DNA of 7,401 nucleotides, from NCBI GenBank assembly GCA_011192055.1, contig DUES01000135.1:1-7401 (forward strand), in the 5' to 3' direction. The notes beneath the pieces were generated by a model. That model saw nothing but the letters and a program-made list of their open reading frames with translations, did no database searches and was not told the origin of the DNA. The DNA is from Dehalococcoidia bacterium (GTDB lineage: Bacteria > Chloroflexota > Dehalococcoidia > Dehalococcoidales > Fen-1064). Within the stretch, counting starts at the first letter, position 1; each line of letters begins with the position of its first letter. Shown here piece by piece: positions 6,011-7,401 of this stretch. A program made the translations under genes and the position numbers.

Positions 6011-6946
6011 TTGTCGGGACAGGAAAAGAAGCGTCTCGTGGTAATAGTCGGTCCCACCGGTATCGGCAAGAGCCGCACAGGTCTTGAACTTGCTTCGGAG
6101 TATGACGGAGAGATAGTCAGCGCCGACAGCCGCCAGGTGTACGTGTACATGGATATCGGTACCGCCAAGCCCGGTCCTGAAGAGCAAGCACTGGTACCGC
6201 ACCACGTTATTGACATAATTAATCCCGATGAAGACTTCAGTCTTGCCTGTTACCAGGAGCTCGCAACCGCAGCTATTGAGGACATACACCACCGGGGTCG
6301 TTTGCCGTTTCTCGTTGGCGGCAGTGGACTCTATGTTTGGGCAGTAGTGGACGGCTGGCAGATTCCCCGGGTACCGCCGGACGATGAGTTGCGCCGCAGC
6401 CTTGAAAAGCAGGCTGCTGAGGGTGGCGTGGACGGCTTGTACCGGGAACTTACCAGGATTGACCCGGCAACTGCTCGCAGGATTGACCCCCGCAACGTAC
6501 GCCGCGTAATCAGGGCACTGGAAGTCAGCCGCAGTACTTCGATTCCACTTTCGGAGCTTCGCAACAGGCAGGTGCCGCCCTACGACACTCTTGTTATTGG
6601 TCTGACCGGGGACAGGCAGGAGGTGTACCGCCGGACCGATGCAAGGGTTGACAGCATGATTGAACGTGGAATGGTGGAAGAAGTCAGGAAACTGGTGGGA
6701 ATGGGTTACGGTTCTGCCGCACCGGTGGTTTCGGGCATCGGGTACCGGCAGATTAGCATGTACCTGAATGGTGAGTTCAGCCTTACTGAAGCTATCGGGC
6801 AGATAAAAACCGAAACTCACCGCCTGGTCCGTCACCAGAATAGCTGGTTCCGGTCAGAGGACGGGCGCATCCACTGGTTTGATGTTGACAAAGAGCCTGA
6901 GCCGGAAATCAGGGCGCTCACAGGGTCATTCTGTGGTCTTACCTGA
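6011..6946 (+). CDS. miaA: tRNA dimethylallyltransferase (A37 isopentenylation)
   Basis: Transfers the dimethylallyl group of dimethylallyl diphosphate to N6 of adenosine 37 in tRNAs that read codons starting with U, which improves decoding. The 311 residues match the family. The P-loop is GPTGIGKS (14-21), followed by SADSRQVYVYMDIGTAKP (37-54) with the conserved Asp39. GGSGLY (103-108), DPRNVRRVIRALEV (159-172), GIGYRQ (242-247) and the C-terminal THRLVRHQNSWFR (269-281, usually TRQ..KRQ.TWFR) complete the pattern. Start choice: the frame opens at a GTG at 6002, but the only ribosome-like sequence, GGGGGAG (5994-6000), ends one base before it, which is too close. The TTG at 6011 has it at ten bases and gives MSGQEKKRLVVIVGPTG. 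The GTG (314 residues) remains possible. Its substrate comes from the pathway that Dxs starts in the same operon. Confidence 0.95.
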   Translation: MSGQEKKRLVVIVGPTGIGKSRTGLELASEYDGEIVSADSRQVYVYMDIGTAKPGPEEQALVPHHVIDIINPDEDFSLACYQELATAAIEDIHHRGRLPFLVGGSGLYVWAVVDGWQIPRVPPDDELRRSLEKQAAEGGVDGLYRELTRIDPATARRIDPRNVRRVIRALEVSRSTSIPLSELRNRQVPPYDTLVIGLTGDRQEVYRRTDARVDSMIERGMVEEVRKLVGMGYGSAAPVVSGIGYRQISMYLNGEFSLTEAIGQIKTETHRLVRHQNSWFRSEDGRIHWFDVDKEPEPEIRALTGSFCGLT

Positions 6947-6959
6947 GCCCGGGTTATTT

Positions 6960-7401
6960 CTACAGCCGGTCCGCACCCAGTACCACGTTGTCAAGCAGCC
7001 GGGTCTTGCCAAACCTGACCACCAGTGAGACCAGGGCTTTGCCCGTGATAGTGTCCAGTTCTTCAAGTGTCAGGGTATCAGCCACGCTGATATAGTCGAT
7101 TTTGCCCAGCGGCTGCTGTTCGATGAGTTTCTTCATCTCGCTGCGGATATGGCCGGCGTTATGTTCTCCTCCTGACCACAGTTTCTGTGCAAGGTCTAGT
7201 GATTGAGAAAGCACCACTGCCGCCCGGCGCTCCTCCGGGGTAAGGTAGGTGTTCCGACTGCTCATTGCCAGTCCATCGAATTCACGGACTGTATGGCAGA
7301 CAACAATATCAAGGTCCATATCGAGGTCGGAGACCATTTTGCGGATAACGGTCGCCTGCTGGGCGTCCTTCTGTCCGAAATAAGCACGGGTCGGCCGAAC
7401 G
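6960..7401 (-). CDS. panC: Pantothenate synthetase, C-terminal part (cut by the window edge)
   Basis: ATP-dependent ligase that joins pantoate and beta-alanine to make pantothenate, the precursor of coenzyme A; it is cytoplasmic. The frame stays open to the right edge, so the 146 residues seen are about the last half of a roughly 280-residue protein; the ATG at 7337 is internal. Visible family motifs are RPTRAYFGQKDAQQ (2-15 of the fragment), which lines the active site, and TVREFDGLAMSSRN (37-50), whose MSSRN plays the role of the KMSKS loop. TYLTPEERRAA follows. His36 stands where Pro is usual in the (C/V)PxVRE segment, a small deviation. The C-terminal domain runs through KIDYISVADTLTLEEL to a TAG stop. 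The N-terminal ATP-binding HxGH motif is outside the window. The gene converges on miaA with 13 bases between stops and shows no visible pathway link to it. Confidence 0.95.
   Translation of the reverse strand, partial: VRPTRAYFGQKDAQQATVIRKMVSDLDMDLDIVVCHTVREFDGLAMSSRNTYLTPEERRAAVVLSQSLDLAQKLWSGGEHNAGHIRSEMKKLIEQQPLGKIDYISVADTLTLEELDTITGKALVSLVVRFGKTRLLDNVVLGADRL

Noticed and set aside
5900..6835. 311-codon open frame on the minus strand across the tpiA end and miaA
   Set aside because: It lies wholly antisense to two well-identified genes, matches no family I recognise, and its composition looks like a mirror of the coding strand.
1..7401. CRISPR arrays, insertion sequences, tRNA or rRNA genes, or an undescribed system
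   Set aside because: No direct repeats with spacers, no terminal inverted repeats or transposase, no RNA gene sequence, and nearly all bases belong to six complete genes and one partial gene of known families.

Overview
This window is ordinary bacterial chromosome carrying housekeeping metabolism. No mobile element, CRISPR array, RNA gene, toxin or defence system could be supported. The base composition looks moderately GC-rich and even from end to end, with no sign of recent transfer. A bacterial operon that combines dxs, pgk, an archaeal-type (ApgM family) phosphoglycerate mutase and tpiA points to the Chloroflexota, probably a Dehalococcoidia relative. That placement is inferred from gene content and from my unverified recollection of a similar order in Dehalococcoides.

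Layout: positions 11-508 (minus strand) encode a small COG2426-type membrane protein. Positions 509-666 are a divergent control region holding two back-to-back sigma70-like promoters, one per direction. From 667 onward five genes run on the plus strand: dxs (667-2571), pgk (2645-3835), apgM (3890-5107), tpiA (5173-5967) and miaA (6011-6946, or 6002-6946). The gaps between them are about 35 to 75 bases and none contains a convincing terminator, so they probably form one transcription unit driven mainly by the dxs promoter. The 3' part of panC (6960-7401, minus strand) converges on miaA with only 13 bases between the two stop codons, and runs off the right edge.

The genes fit together. TpiA interconverts dihydroxyacetone phosphate and glyceraldehyde 3-phosphate. 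Pgk and ApgM cover the lower glycolytic or gluconeogenic steps. Dxs condenses glyceraldehyde 3-phosphate with pyruvate to start the MEP isoprenoid pathway. MiaA uses the pathway's end product, dimethylallyl diphosphate, to modify tRNA. The operon therefore links triose-phosphate metabolism to isoprenoid entry and to one isoprenoid consumer. No gap gene for glyceraldehyde 3-phosphate dehydrogenase is present, and dxs occupies the place next to pgk where gap is often found.

The most useful observation is that the longest possible dxs reading frame starts at a TTG (622) that is also the first three bases of a perfect TTGACA -35 box. The ATG at 667 is the better start. The opposite-strand gene has a matching promoter of the same architecture.
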